Origin: Paenibacillus silvestris
GTDB lineage: Bacteria > Bacillota > Bacilli > Paenibacillales > NBRC-103111
Assembly (NCBI RefSeq): GCF_009882985.1
Contig: NZ_WTUZ01000022.1
Location: forward strand, 781,065 to 845,064
Length of the DNA stretch: 64,000 nucleotides
Reading direction: 5' to 3'
The notes under the pieces are model-generated. The model did not search any database and was not told the origin of the DNA. It saw nothing but the letters and a program-made list of their open reading frames with translations. The translations under genes were made by a program, and so were the position numbers. Shown piece by piece: positions 16,026 to 25,185 of the stretch (within the stretch, counting starts at the first letter, position 1; every line of letters starts with the position of its first letter).

Positions 16026-16802
16026 TTGGAAGACATTCTATTATACTGCTTATACGTAGTCATAGCCTTCTTTATTTGCTATATAATCTTCATCTTACCA
16101 ACACAATGGCTCAAAATTGAGCGGATCAAATATCCACTTCATCTAAATGTGAAAATTCTACAAATTAGTGATATGCATGTTGAAAGATTAAGAATTAGTC
16201 CAACAAGAATAACCACGATTATTAATGATGAAAAACCGGATTATATATGGATTACTGGTGATTTTACCAAATACCGAAAAATGCTTCCTAGTCTAGAAGA
16301 GTACCTAAGAGCGATGACTATTTGCAACGTGCCCATTTATTGTGTTCTTGGCAATCATGATTATCAGCAGAAAAATGTAAAAGATATTGTTAAGCTTCTA
16401 AGTAAATATGGAATTCATTTACTAAGAAACCAGTCGCTACATTTAGAACGGTTTGAATTGATTGGAATTGATGATTTCAATTCAGGTAAGAGTGATATTA
16501 AAGCGGCATTCCGAGCAGTTGATGATCGTAGAACTAAACTAATCATTACTCACGATCCTAACGTCGTTCTACATTTGAATAAAAAATTTGATTATTTAAT
16601 GGCTGGACATCTCCACGGTAAACAATTCAATATTCCATATTTCTTTCATATCAAAAACGCTGGTAAAATGCCTAGAATGGGGATTTATAAAGGATTACAT
16701 AAACATCAGAATGGGACTTACTACATTTCTAAAGGTATTGGGCAAACAGGGATCAATGCAAGATTTCTTGTTAGAAGTGAAGTAACCATGCATTATTTAT
16801 AA
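16026..16802 (+). CDS. Membrane-anchored metallophosphoesterase (YkuE-like)
   Basis: About 258 residues from the TTG at 16026, which follows GAGGAGGA; an ATG at 15993 has no ribosome site. One N-terminal transmembrane segment (about residues 4-28) is followed by a calcineurin-like domain with the metal motifs ISDMH, ITGDF, LGNHDY, THDP and GHLHG. It probably hydrolyses a phosphoester at the membrane face, as YkuE-type enzymes do. Codon use is markedly AT-rich compared with neighbours, and repeats flank its 3' side, which suggests later acquisition. Confidence 0.85.
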   Translation: MEDILLYCLYVVIAFFICYIIFILPTQWLKIERIKYPLHLNVKILQISDMHVERLRISPTRITTIINDEKPDYIWITGDFTKYRKMLPSLEEYLRAMTICNVPIYCVLGNHDYQQKNVKDIVKLLSKYGIHLLRNQSLHLERFELIGIDDFNSGKSDIKAAFRAVDDRRTKLIITHDPNVVLHLNKKFDYLMAGHLHGKQFNIPYFFHIKNAGKMPRMGIYKGLHKHQNGTYYISKGIGQTGINARFLVRSEVTMHYL

Positions 16803-16857
16803 GAAGAGTCCGGACGGGTTACCTACCATCGGGCAACACGCTTGCGGTGAAATAGTG

Positions 16858-16991
16858 CTAACGGACACCTGCGCCGTTATTGCCCTGCTATGCGCTTCGT
16901 TTCGCGCCTAACGGACACCAGAGCCTTTATTCGCCTATTTCGCGGGCAAACTCCATCGAAATGGACGAATAGCTGCGCTGGTGTCCGTTAG
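16858..16991. repeat. TAACGGACACC intergenic repeat, two direct copies and one inverted
   Basis: CTAACGGACACC occurs at 16858-16869 and 16908-16919 and, inverted (GGTGTCCGTTAG), at 16980-16991. Similarity runs past the core (for example CTAACGGACACCAG...TATTCG), and copies 2 and 3 form an inverted repeat about 84 bases across that could fold as a hairpin. This patch fills most of the roughly 360-base gap between the phosphoesterase and Nudix genes; no promoter or gene is evident in the rest. Confidence 0.75.
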
Positions 16992-17162
16992 AATTCTGAA
17001 TCGGCATTGTTTCGCCGTATAGAGGCTCCTCTGTTCGTTAGCTGAAGCAGGATTCCACGGTCTTTTTCTACATAGCAGCAAGGGTTAACGGAACATCCAT
17101 ACCTAAGTAAAGATCAAAAAAAACGGTTGCTAAAGGACAAAACAGCTAAAAGGAGATTTGAA

Positions 17163-17669
17163 ATGAATCTGAACCATGAACTTTTTACAATGTGCATGAT
17201 TTTGAAAGATGATAAAGTTCTTTTAATAAATCGACCTAATAAATTAGGTTTTCCAGGTTACATTGCTCCTGGAGGCAAAGTTGATTATCCAGAAAGCATA
17301 GTAGATGGAGCAATACGTGAAGTAAGAGAAGAAACAGGTCTAATTATTAATAACATTATTTATAAAGGATTAGCGGAATACTGTGAACCAAAAACCGGAC
17401 TCAGATCAATGGTATTTAATTATTTAGCTACTTCTTTTGAAGGTGAGTTATTACAGAACCCACCTGAAGGAGAATTACTTTGGATTGAAAGGGAGAAGGC
17501 AATAGAATTGCCAATGCAAGACTGGTTTAAGAGCAGATTTCCATTATTCTTTAAACAGGGGACCTTTGAAATAAGTTCAATTTGGGATAAAGACAATAAT
17601 ATAACAACAGGGAAAACTGAGAAATATTATGCAGAGGGTAAATTCGAAGAAGCCGGCTTCATCAGATAA
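17163..17669 (+). CDS. Nudix hydrolase (MutT/8-oxo-dGTP type)
   Basis: About 168 residues from the ATG at 17163, with AAAAGGAG six bases upstream; an upstream TTG at 17127 lacks one. The Nudix box is complete: G-G-K-V-D-Y-P-E, then AIREVREETGL. A preceding INRPNKLGFPGY segment and the C-terminal layout resemble MutT-like nucleotide-pool or NDP-derivative hydrolases. It cleaves a nucleoside diphosphate linked to another moiety; the substrate is not known. Base composition is AT-rich like the phosphoesterase gene upstream. Confidence 0.88.
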   Translation: MNLNHELFTMCMILKDDKVLLINRPNKLGFPGYIAPGGKVDYPESIVDGAIREVREETGLIINNIIYKGLAEYCEPKTGLRSMVFNYLATSFEGELLQNPPEGELLWIEREKAIELPMQDWFKSRFPLFFKQGTFEISSIWDKDNNITTGKTEKYYAEGKFEEAGFIR

Positions 17670-17721
17670 CAGCATTTTCATGTTTCGGGTATACGTTAAG
17701 ATAAAAACGTTAGTTTAAATA

Positions 17722-17764
17722 AAGACAGCGGCAGCTATGAGGAATAGCTGCCGCTGTCTTTTGA
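17722..17764. terminator. Bidirectional terminator
   Basis: AAGACAGCGGCAGCTAT and its exact inverse surround a short loop, with T runs on both strands. It separates the Nudix gene from the convergent methyltransferase gene. Confidence 0.85.
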
Positions 17765-17788
17765 ATGAATCATTCCAACAGTATAGAC

Positions 17789-18928
17789 CTACCTACGCGG
17801 AGGAAAAGGCCCAAGATATTGATACAGGTTACATTCAATCCGTCCGTTAAACAACTTGCGCTTCTTATCAGCGCGGCGGTTCATATAATGCTCGAGCTGT
17901 GTGCTCGGGCTGAGGATGAACATGCTCCACGAAGGCATTGGAGCTGTAAGAGCACCGAGCTCGCGCAGCGCGACCTCGACATCCTTGGCTTCACCAAGCC
18001 GCTCTCCATACGGAGGGTTGGTGATCAAGCAGCCATAGTCGCCGCGCGGGCGGGCTTTGGCTACTGGTTCCACGCGAAGCTGGAACTGCTTCGTTAGCCC
18101 AGCCGCCTTCGCGGCGGCTTCTGCCACTTCGATGGCAGACGGGTCAATGTCACTGCCGATAATGTGAAGCGGCACATTATCGCGGACCGCGTCGAAGGCT
18201 TCGTCGCGTGCCTTGTCCCAGAGCTTGCGAGGCACGTTGCCCCACGCCTCGCTGGGGAAGCTGCGCCGCAAGCCTGGCGCGATATTCCAGCCGATCATGG
18301 CGGCCTCGATCGGGATGGTTCCCGACCCGCAGAACGGGTCGTAGAGCGGCCGGTCGACGGTCCAGCGGCTGAGCAGGATCATAGCCGCTGCCATGGTCTC
18401 CTTCAGCGGTGCTTCAGTCACGAGCTTGCGGTACCCGCGCTTGTGCAAGCTTGGGCCTGTCGTGTCGATCGTGAGTGTCGCGATATCGTTCAGAAGCGCG
18501 ACCTCAATCACGTAACGCGCCCCGTTCTCGGGGAACCATTCGGTGCCGTACTCAAGCTTGAGCTTCTCGACGACAGCTTTTTTGACGATGCCTTGGCAGG
18601 CAGGAACACTGGAAAGCTGTGACTTATGGGAACGCCCTTGCACAGGGAATTCGGCATCGTTCGGAATCCAGTCGGGCCAAGCGAGCGCTTTGGTGCCTTC
18701 AAAAAGCTCATCAAAGGTCAGAGCTTTAAACTGGCCCATTTGTACCAGAATCCGGTCCGCTGTACGCAACCATAGATTGGCTCGGCAAATAGCAAGCTCG
18801 TCTCCCATAAAGCGTACGCGGCCGTTCTCAACGGTAACCTCGGTATAACCGAGGTCGCGGACTTCGCGAGCAACGATGGCTTCAAGTCCCATTGGGCAAG
18901 TTGCAATTAGTTCGATAGATTGTGGCAT
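17789..18928 (-). CDS. THUMP-domain class I rRNA methyltransferase (RlmL/YpsC-like)
   Basis: 379 residues. The N-terminal THUMP region (about 40-155) binds RNA, and the C-terminal Rossmann domain binds S-adenosylmethionine. Signatures are DPFCGSGTIPIEAA (SAM motif I) and the catalytic ITNPPYGERLG of N2-guanine methyltransferases, plus GSDIDPSAIEVA. RlmL homologues methylate G2445-equivalent of 23S rRNA. The gene is noticeably GC-rich in its middle, which yields long meaningless frames on the other strand. Confidence 0.9.
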   Translation of the reverse strand: MPQSIELIATCPMGLEAIVAREVRDLGYTEVTVENGRVRFMGDELAICRANLWLRTADRILVQMGQFKALTFDELFEGTKALAWPDWIPNDAEFPVQGRSHKSQLSSVPACQGIVKKAVVEKLKLEYGTEWFPENGARYVIEVALLNDIATLTIDTTGPSLHKRGYRKLVTEAPLKETMAAAMILLSRWTVDRPLYDPFCGSGTIPIEAAMIGWNIAPGLRRSFPSEAWGNVPRKLWDKARDEAFDAVRDNVPLHIIGSDIDPSAIEVAEAAAKAAGLTKQFQLRVEPVAKARPRGDYGCLITNPPYGERLGEAKDVEVALRELGALTAPMPSWSMFILSPSTQLEHYMNRRADKKRKLFNGRIECNLYQYLGPFPPRR

Positions 18929-19043
18929 GTTTAGATTCCTTCCATCCGGGTTGTGCTTCGTTCATTAAACTCATACAATTAACAAGTATAGGACAAATAA
19001 GATATACTTACAAACGAAACAGCAAACTCTTAGGAGGAATGAC

Positions 19044-19679
19044 ATGGAAACCACTACAGCTGAAAGCTATATGGAAGGCTTATATGCGGATGATCCCGTG
19101 TTAGAGCGGGTAAAGGAAGTCATACGAACCAATAATATGCCAGAAATATCAATTGCACCTGGCTACGGCAGATTGCTCACGATGCTAGTGAGAATGATTG
19201 GCTCAAAAAAGGTGCTTGAAATAGGAGCTTTAGGCGGCTATAGCGGAATTTGCCTAGCTAGAGGGCTGCAAGCAGGCGGCAAACTCGTCTCGCTTGAGTT
19301 GAAGCAGGAATTCGCCGATGTAGCCAAACAAAATGTGGCTGACGCAGGTCTTGGCGAATTCGTCGAGTACCGCATTGGCGAAGCGTTGACGCATCTGAAT
19401 GAGCTGCTTGTGCAAGGGGAGCGATTTGATTTCTTTTTTATCGATGCGGACAAAGTGAACTATCCAAACTATTTGGAGCTTGCCATTCAATTGGCGAATC
19501 CGGGGGCGATCATTGCGGGCGATAATACGCTGATGAGGGGCAAAGTGGTTGATGCGAACCAAACCAAAACTTCCGTGCAAGCGATGCGCAGCTTCAATAA
19601 GCTCATCGCTACAGATCCGCGGTTGGAAAGTACGATCCTGCCAGCATATGACGGCTTGGCGTTGGCTCGGGTGAAATAA
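19044..19679 (+). CDS. O-methyltransferase family 3 (SAM-dependent)
   Basis: 211 residues, the size of the caffeoyl-CoA/catechol-type O-methyltransferases widespread in Firmicutes (YrrM-like). The SAM site KVLEIGALGGYSGI, the acidic residue after strand 2 (SLELK), and FDFFFIDADKVNY, a metal-binding aspartate motif, are present, with GDNTLMRGKV further on. AGGAGG precedes the ATG with good spacing. YrrM-like proteins are thought to modify tRNA wobble hydroxyuridine or small hydroxylated molecules. It stands alone. Confidence 0.88.
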   Translation: METTTAESYMEGLYADDPVLERVKEVIRTNNMPEISIAPGYGRLLTMLVRMIGSKKVLEIGALGGYSGICLARGLQAGGKLVSLELKQEFADVAKQNVADAGLGEFVEYRIGEALTHLNELLVQGERFDFFFIDADKVNYPNYLELAIQLANPGAIIAGDNTLMRGKVVDANQTKTSVQAMRSFNKLIATDPRLESTILPAYDGLALARVK

Positions 19680-19691
19680 GACGTACATAAC

Positions 19692-19738
19692 AAGGGCTAC
19701 CTAGGATGTCTGATGAGACGTTCCTGGTAGCCCTTTGC
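19692..19738. terminator. Bidirectional terminator
   Basis: AAGGGCTACCTAGGA pairs with TCCTGGTAGCCCTT (one bulge). The T run on the plus strand is short. Confidence 0.65.
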
Positions 19739-19762
19739 ATATGGCAGATGTGAAGGTTTATC

Positions 19763-19981
19763 TTAGGAAGTTAGCTGGTGCATGTGAAATAACTTGAATT
19801 CGTTCATTTGCCATGGTGCCTTCACCTCTAGCTTGGTAACGGGCTGAGCGGGCTGTGGTGTGGATATAGGGTGTACAATTTGCTGTTTCTTGAAAGGTGT
19901 AGCGCTCATCCCATTCCAGTAAATAAGCAAAATCTCCGCACTTAATACGATAAAAGCAATTTTGGGCCAGTTCAGCTTCAT
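19763..19981 (-). CDS. Hypothetical small membrane protein, about 72 residues
   Basis: I chose the ATG at 19981 because GAGG lies nine bases upstream. One hydrophobic segment (about residues 7-25, IAFIVLSAEILLIYW) is followed by a basic and proline-rich stretch (ISTPQPAQPVTK). No family recognised. It lies downstream of, and in line with, the phosphodiesterase gene, from which it may be co-transcribed. Confidence 0.5.
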   Translation of the reverse strand: MKLNWPKIAFIVLSAEILLIYWNGMSATPFKKQQIVHPISTPQPAQPVTKLEVKAPWQMNEFKLFHMHQLTS

Positions 19982-20063
19982 GGAGGGCATCCTCACTTTC
20001 AATGATGCACCTATATTATCATGTAGTGGAATTAATTTCCATAATAATTTTTCGTGCAATCTA

Positions 20064-20840
20064 TTATTTATGTACCAGTCCTGTTGAAATCTCAAGTGCA
20101 TAGCGCTCTGTGTCTGGCATATTCACTGCGCGAGCTCTGCTGATTGCAAGGTCGATATCATACGGTACTCGTACATATTGAATGGAGAATCCTGCATGCT
20201 CTTGACTGTCCATAGTGCCGTCCAGAACGCAGTAGCAGGCTTGTGGAAGGCCATCATAGGGGATGCCCACACTGCCGACGTTAAAGAGCATTAGACCGCT
20301 ATCGGTGCTTTGAGTAGCACTCTTTTCCGAGGGATTCTTCATGGTGATCAAAAAAGGAATGTGAATATCCCCGTAGCCGACGATATCAGGCAGCTTTCCG
20401 TTAGGAGCCTCCCCTGTCATTTCTGTATTTTGAAACAGTGCCAGACGTTCTTTCTTGGAAGCTTTGCGCTTTACGCGGTGGTAGACGCTTTGCGAGGAAG
20501 CGTGGAATAACCGGAACATTTTGCCGCTAAGGTAGAAATCAACGGAGAAGGGAAGCCCTGCCAGATAAGCAAGCCTCTCAGGACCTAACTGCTGCTGCTG
20601 CCAGATGCCTGCTGGCTGGTCTTGCGGCATATTGATGCCTAAGTCCCAGTTCCCTTGGATAACAACATCACAGGTGCTTTGTATAGCGTCAACAACGGCT
20701 GCCGAATCAGGTCCTTTGCCGACCAAGTCTCCTAAACAATAGATTCGCTCAATGCCGCGCAGTTTAATGTCAGCAAGTACGGCTTCAAGCGCAGGCAGGT
20801 TTCCATGGATATCTGAAATAATCGCAATTTTGTCCAACAT
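20064..20840 (-). CDS. Metallophosphoesterase (YfcE / MJ0936-like phosphodiesterase)
   Basis: 258 residues. Calcineurin-like metal motifs are clear: IISDIHGNLPALEAVL, CLGDLVGKGPD, GNWD and, near the middle, GYGDIHIPF, where many members read GHTH, followed by NVGSVG. Members hydrolyse cyclic or bis phosphodiesters with Mn or Ni. AAAGGA lies eight bases before the ATG. The Asp-Ile-His variant of the last histidine motif keeps one His. Substrate unknown. Confidence 0.87.
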   Translation of the reverse strand: MLDKIAIISDIHGNLPALEAVLADIKLRGIERIYCLGDLVGKGPDSAAVVDAIQSTCDVVIQGNWDLGINMPQDQPAGIWQQQQLGPERLAYLAGLPFSVDFYLSGKMFRLFHASSQSVYHRVKRKASKKERLALFQNTEMTGEAPNGKLPDIVGYGDIHIPFLITMKNPSEKSATQSTDSGLMLFNVGSVGIPYDGLPQACYCVLDGTMDSQEHAGFSIQYVRVPYDIDLAISRARAVNMPDTERYALEISTGLVHK

Positions 20841-20989
20841 GATAAATTCCTTTCCGTGCTTGTCTCATCTGTAATCTTAATTCTTCAGTTATATCATACG
20901 GATCCCATTCTGAAAATGAGTGTGCTTGACTATTACCCAATGCTAGAGTCTTCTGCTATAATTTGTAGGGGGAAAGGGGAAGGTTTTGA

Positions 20990-22240
20990 ATGGAATCCAG
21001 ACTAGATCGTCACCGCAAGGTGAAGGTAGTGCGCACTCCTCAGAAGAAAACTCCGCTGAAAGTAATTGGAGGACTCACGCTGGCTGCAGTCGCTTGTTTC
21101 GCCATTGGGATTGGTGCTTCCTATTGGACGTCGAACAATCATACGGCTGAAGAGCAGGACGCTGCTTCACCACCCTCGGCAGTTAATTCGTCTCAACCGA
21201 CGAGTGCAGCGAGTAGTAGCAAGCCCAGTCCTACGTCCACAGCAAACGCAATCGCTCCATCGTCATCACCAGCGGTTACGGACAAGCCAGTGAGCAGCGA
21301 CGGGCAAGTGAAACTGACTTTTGTGGGAGATGTGCTGCTAGCCTCCAAAGTGGAAGATATTTTGAAGCAAAAAGGCTATGATTACCCTTATACGAATGTT
21401 AAAGACTATTTGACCAAACCGGATTTTACCATCGCTAATTTGGAAACACCCATAACGACTAGAGGTACTGTTCAAAATAAGGATTATGTTTATCGGTCCT
21501 CGCCACTGGCTTTACCTCCACTCAAGGATGCCGGCATTGATCTCGTTAATTTAGCCAATAACCATGTCATGGATTACGGCCCTGAAGGTCTGCAGGATAC
21601 GATGAACGCCTTGGACCAAGAGGGTATTAAACGCATGGGAGCGGGCAATGATCTGAATGAAGCCTACCAGCCAGTCATTATGGAAAAAGACGGCATTAAG
21701 ATTGCCTTCTTCGGCTTTAGCCGTGTTGTTCCTGAGGCCTCTTGGAAAGCAGGTCCCGGACGAATCGGCGTGGCAGAAACGTATAATTACAAGCCGCCTG
21801 TTGAAGCTATCCAAAAAGCGAAAGCCAGTGCTGATCTCGTCGTCGTTGTTGCCCATTGGGGCGTCGAACGAAGCGACCATCCGGATAAGTATCAGACGGA
21901 TTTGGCACACCGATATATCGATGCCGGCGCAGATTTGGTTGTTGGCGGCCATCCACATGTGATGCAAGGCTTTGAACAGTACAAAGGCAAATGGATCGCT
22001 TATAGTTTAGGCAATTTCATATTTACAACGAATGATGTTTCAAAGACGTGGGAAACGGTTATCTTGGAAGCAGAATGCTCGAAAGACAAATCGTGCAATA
22101 TTCATCTTGTTCCTATTTTAAGCAAATTCGCACTCCCTACACCGATGAATTCAGAAGACGGCGCTAAGCTGTTCCAGAGACTAAGCCAAATTTCAATTGG
22201 TTCCAAGGTCGATGCGGAAGGTAATGTTAGCAAGAAATAA
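20990..22240 (+). CDS. CapA family poly-gamma-glutamate-synthesis-type protein
   Basis: 416 residues. A basic N-terminus and one membrane anchor (about residues 24-45) lead to a Ser/Thr/Pro-rich linker (about 50-100), then the extracellular CapA (PGA_cap) domain of the metallophosphoesterase superfamily: TFVGDVLLA, IANLETPIT, LANNHVMDYG, VAHWGVE and VGGHPHVMQG, ending YSLGNFIF. CapA proteins help polymerise or release poly-gamma-glutamate. No capB or capC is present here, so this is a stand-alone copy with uncertain role. An extended -10 (TGCTATAAT) lies just upstream. Confidence 0.9.
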   Translation: MESRLDRHRKVKVVRTPQKKTPLKVIGGLTLAAVACFAIGIGASYWTSNNHTAEEQDAASPPSAVNSSQPTSAASSSKPSPTSTANAIAPSSSPAVTDKPVSSDGQVKLTFVGDVLLASKVEDILKQKGYDYPYTNVKDYLTKPDFTIANLETPITTRGTVQNKDYVYRSSPLALPPLKDAGIDLVNLANNHVMDYGPEGLQDTMNALDQEGIKRMGAGNDLNEAYQPVIMEKDGIKIAFFGFSRVVPEASWKAGPGRIGVAETYNYKPPVEAIQKAKASADLVVVVAHWGVERSDHPDKYQTDLAHRYIDAGADLVVGGHPHVMQGFEQYKGKWIAYSLGNFIFTTNDVSKTWETVILEAECSKDKSCNIHLVPILSKFALPTPMNSEDGAKLFQRLSQISIGSKVDAEGNVSKK

Positions 22241-22256
22241 TGTGAGGAGAAGACAC

Positions 22257-22880
22257 ATGACGGATATTCGCAATATTTACTGTGTAGGACGCAATTACCG
22301 GGCGCACGCAGCCGAGCTGGGGAATGATGTTCCCGATCAACCGATGATATTTACGAAACCGACGCATGCTTTGGCTGAAATGAGTGGCGGGGAGCTCGCC
22401 CTTCCAGCCGATCAAGGCGAGATTCACTATGAAGCTGAATTTGTCTTGCATATCGCGAAGCCCTACCATGAAGGCATTCAAGTAGATGAGATTGTTGATA
22501 AGTATGCGCTTGGCATCGACTTCACGCTAAGAGATGTGCAGTCTGTTATTAAGAAAAAGGGCCAACCTTGGCTGCCGGCCAAAGGATTCCTGAAGTCAGC
22601 ACCACTCACGGAATTCCGTCCGTTCCCAGGTGCTTCCAAACTGACGGAAGAGAACTTCCAGCTTCGCCAGAATGGGCAAGTCGTTCAAAACGGCAACATC
22701 AGCAACATGATTTTCGATTTGCAAACAATCATCGATTACATAGCTAAGCATTACGGGCTTGGCGTAGGCGACATCATTTACACGGGAACTCCTGAGGGCG
22801 TGGGAGCTGTAAATAATGGCGATCGCTTGGAATTGGCATGGGGCGAAGAGGTATTTGGAGCGGTAACCATACGATTATAA
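22257..22880 (+). CDS. Fumarylacetoacetate hydrolase (FAH) family protein
   Basis: About 207 residues from the ATG at 22257 (GAGGAG seven bases upstream). The metal site GEIHYEAEFVLHI, with its E-x-E pattern, and the later conserved segment DIIYTGTPEGVGAV identify the FAH fold, which cleaves or decarboxylates 3-oxo acids such as oxaloacetate or fumarylpyruvate with Mg. The short form matches acylpyruvase/oxaloacetate decarboxylase-like members. It starts 16 bases after capA and is probably co-transcribed. Confidence 0.9.
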   Translation: MTDIRNIYCVGRNYRAHAAELGNDVPDQPMIFTKPTHALAEMSGGELALPADQGEIHYEAEFVLHIAKPYHEGIQVDEIVDKYALGIDFTLRDVQSVIKKKGQPWLPAKGFLKSAPLTEFRPFPGASKLTEENFQLRQNGQVVQNGNISNMIFDLQTIIDYIAKHYGLGVGDIIYTGTPEGVGAVNNGDRLELAWGEEVFGAVTIRL

Positions 22881-22883
22881 AAC

Positions 22884-22936
22884 AAAAAGGGCAGTCTCTT
22901 ACGGTCATCGTTGACCTGAGAGATTTGCCCTTTTTA
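22884..22936. terminator. Bidirectional terminator
   Basis: AAAAAGGGCAGTCTCT pairs with AGAGATTTGCCCTTTTT. It lies between the convergent FAH-family and HD-GYP genes. Confidence 0.85.
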
Positions 22937-24124
22937 TTGTACATCGGCCGAGTCCTCTAATGTGCTATCGGCATAGTGTTCGCGCGCTTGAAGGATCGCT
23001 GGTAATTGTTCAAAAAACACATCAATGAGGTGAGGGTCGAAATGTTCGCCTCGTTCTTCTGTGAGCAGCTGTAAGATGCGGTCTAATTCCCATGCTTTTT
23101 TGTAGACACGCTCGCTGCCAAGCGCATCGAAAACGTCGGCAATCGCGGTAATGCGCCCGTAGATATGAATGTCTTCCCCTTTGATTCCTCTTGGATACCC
23201 GCGACCATTCCATTTCTCATGATGCTCATAGGCGACAATCGCAGCTGTTTTGAGAATATGGCGGTTGGAGTTTTTGAGCAAGTTATAGCCGATCACGGTG
23301 TGATTTTGCATGATTTTGAACTCTTCATCGGTTAATTTGCCTGGTTTATTAAGCACACTGTCAGGAATGGCTACCTTCCCGATATCGTGCATGGGCGAAG
23401 CAATTTTGAGGAGGTCCGACTCTTCCTTACTCATGCCTAATCCTCGTGCAAGGATATAGGAATACTCGGCAACACGTTTGACGTGGTTGCCCGTTTCTTT
23501 GGAACGGCTCTCCCCAATTTCACCCATTCGGAAAATAATTTCTTTCTGGGTTGCTTCAATCTCGTTGGTAAGCAGTGCAGATTCTAATGATTTGCCCGCA
23601 TAAGAGGAAGCAAGTGTTAAATATTCCATATCTTTATCCGAAAATTGCTGGCACTCTGTCAGTTTATTAATAGCTTGGTAGGCGCCCATAATTTCACCTT
23701 GGCTATTACGGAAGGGAATAACCATCAAAGCTTTCGTGCGGTAGCCTGTTTGCTGGTCCGTGTGCAGCGCGCCATTAAGCAAGTAGTTTTTATATTCTTC
23801 GTTCGTATAGGCGTCATCAATAAATACAGCTTTATCATGCGTGACCGCATAACCGACTAGTCCAGCTGATTTTGGAATACGAATCTCATCGAGTCCATGA
23901 GCCACCTTGGACCAGAGCTCATTTTTGCTCGTATCCAGCAGCCAAACCGTACAGCGATCAGAGACAATCATCTCCCGGCCCATATCGGCCATCAGCATAA
24001 GGACGTTCTCGAGAACTCGTTCATTGGCAATTTTGGCCGCGTAATCAAAAATAACGCGCAGCATTTCTTGCGGATCCAAGTCTTTTTTTATCTGGGATCT
24101 AATTATGATCTGGTCGTTATCCAT
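22934..24124 (-). CDS. GAF and HD-GYP domain protein, probable c-di-GMP phosphodiesterase
   Basis: 396 residues. A GAF sensor (about 25-185) precedes an HD-GYP domain (about 195-375). The HD pair is in MHDIGKVAIPD, followed by HH in YEHHEKWNGRGYPRG with the GYP signature, and RITAIADVFDAL. Intact HD-GYP proteins hydrolyse c-di-GMP to pGpG or GMP. AGGAGG precedes the ATG. The GAF domain probably binds a small ligand. It lies 9 kb from a c-di-GMP riboswitch in the same window. Confidence 0.92.
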   Translation of the reverse strand: MDNDQIIIRSQIKKDLDPQEMLRVIFDYAAKIANERVLENVLMLMADMGREMIVSDRCTVWLLDTSKNELWSKVAHGLDEIRIPKSAGLVGYAVTHDKAVFIDDAYTNEEYKNYLLNGALHTDQQTGYRTKALMVIPFRNSQGEIMGAYQAINKLTECQQFSDKDMEYLTLASSYAGKSLESALLTNEIEATQKEIIFRMGEIGESRSKETGNHVKRVAEYSYILARGLGMSKEESDLLKIASPMHDIGKVAIPDSVLNKPGKLTDEEFKIMQNHTVIGYNLLKNSNRHILKTAAIVAYEHHEKWNGRGYPRGIKGEDIHIYGRITAIADVFDALGSERVYKKAWELDRILQLLTEERGEHFDPHLIDVFFEQLPAILQAREHYADSTLEDSADVQ

Positions 24125-24298
24125 AGCAGCCTCCTAGCTTTCGGAAATTATTTTACCATAATATTCTCGTAAAAAGGTTAACTTCCTGCTAAAATTGCTC
24201 GTGAAATGATTGATTTTGTCGAAAAAAGCTAGATTTCATCAGGATGATGCACAATACCGTATTATGTTACAATAATAAGTGGAAATTGAGGTGTTTAA

Positions 24299-25111
24299 AT
24301 GGAATGGATTTGGGGGTTAGCTGGCAGTTTGCTCATTGCAGGCGCAGCTTACTGGAGAGGATCGCTCTCAGTATCTGGTTTGATTTCGGCGGTTGTTCTT
24401 GGGACCTTGATGTTTGTCTTTGGAGACTTGGCTTGGTTTGGGACGTTGATCGCCTTTTTTATCTCTTCGAGCATCTTATCGAAGCTTAAGCATAAGCGTA
24501 AAGCTGCTGCGGAAAGCGGATATGCCAAAGGCGGAAGGCGCGATGCCGGACAAGTTGCTGCTAACGGCGGGCTTGGCTTAGTGCTTTGTATAGGCAATGC
24601 GATTTGGCCTGATCCTGTTTGGTGGGCGTTGTTCGTTGGCGTGATGGCAACTGTCACGGCGGATACGTGGGCAACGGAAATTGGCGGAATGAGTCCTTCA
24701 GCACCGAGGTCGATTCGCAATTGGAAGCCCGTTCCAGCCGGAACATCAGGTGGCATTAGCACGATTGGCGTGTTGGCTTCTGTGGTGGGAGGAGCCTTCA
24801 TTGGCTGGCTCAGCGGTTGGTTCAGCAGTCTAGGTGATATGGGTTACGAAACAGTCTCCGTTCCTGTTCTAATCCTATTTGGAGCCATTTCAGGTTTGCT
24901 TGGTTCATTGGCTGATTCCTGGTTAGGAGCAACATGGCAAGTGATGTATCAGTGTACGGTATGCGGGAAAACAATTGAGAAAGAAGTCCATTGTGGTCAG
25001 AGTGCTAAGCAAATACGCGGTTTCCGCTTTATGACCAATGATCGGGTAAATGCACTCTCCTCGCTGGTTGGCGGTGTGGTGTGCTGCGTATTATTGCTAG
25101 TATCGATATAG
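24299..25111 (+). CDS. DUF92 family membrane protein
   Basis: 270 residues with six to seven hydrophobic segments. It has the DUF92/TIGR00297 signatures TADTWATEIG and PAGTSGGIS and a late YQCTVCGKTIEKEVHC region with cysteines. Plant and cyanobacterial relatives (VTE6) are phytyl-phosphate kinases, so a CTP-dependent prenyl or polyprenol-phosphate kinase role is possible, but not shown for Firmicutes. GAGGTG precedes the ATG. It is divergent from the HD-GYP gene; the 174-base gap between them shows no clear regulatory motif. Confidence 0.85.
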   Translation: MEWIWGLAGSLLIAGAAYWRGSLSVSGLISAVVLGTLMFVFGDLAWFGTLIAFFISSSILSKLKHKRKAAAESGYAKGGRRDAGQVAANGGLGLVLCIGNAIWPDPVWWALFVGVMATVTADTWATEIGGMSPSAPRSIRNWKPVPAGTSGGISTIGVLASVVGGAFIGWLSGWFSSLGDMGYETVSVPVLILFGAISGLLGSLADSWLGATWQVMYQCTVCGKTIEKEVHCGQSAKQIRGFRFMTNDRVNALSSLVGGVVCCVLLLVSI

Positions 25112-25123
25112 CCTTATAACATA

Positions 25124-25182
25124 TAAAAAAAGTGCAGCAAATTTATGAATTTTCGAATTCAATAGATTTGCTGCACTTTTTT
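25124..25182. terminator. Bidirectional terminator
   Basis: AAAAGTGCAGCAAAT pairs with ATTTGCTGCACTTTT, with A and T runs on either side. Confidence 0.88.
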
Positions 25183-25185
25183 ACA

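Noticed and set aside
16801-17130. CRISPR array at the TAACGGACACC repeats
   Set aside because: Only three copies, one inverted, with unequal spacing, and no cas genes.
18164-18622. 152-codon plus-strand frame opposite the THUMP methyltransferase gene
   Set aside because: Antisense to a clear, conserved gene in a GC-rich stretch; no ribosome site.
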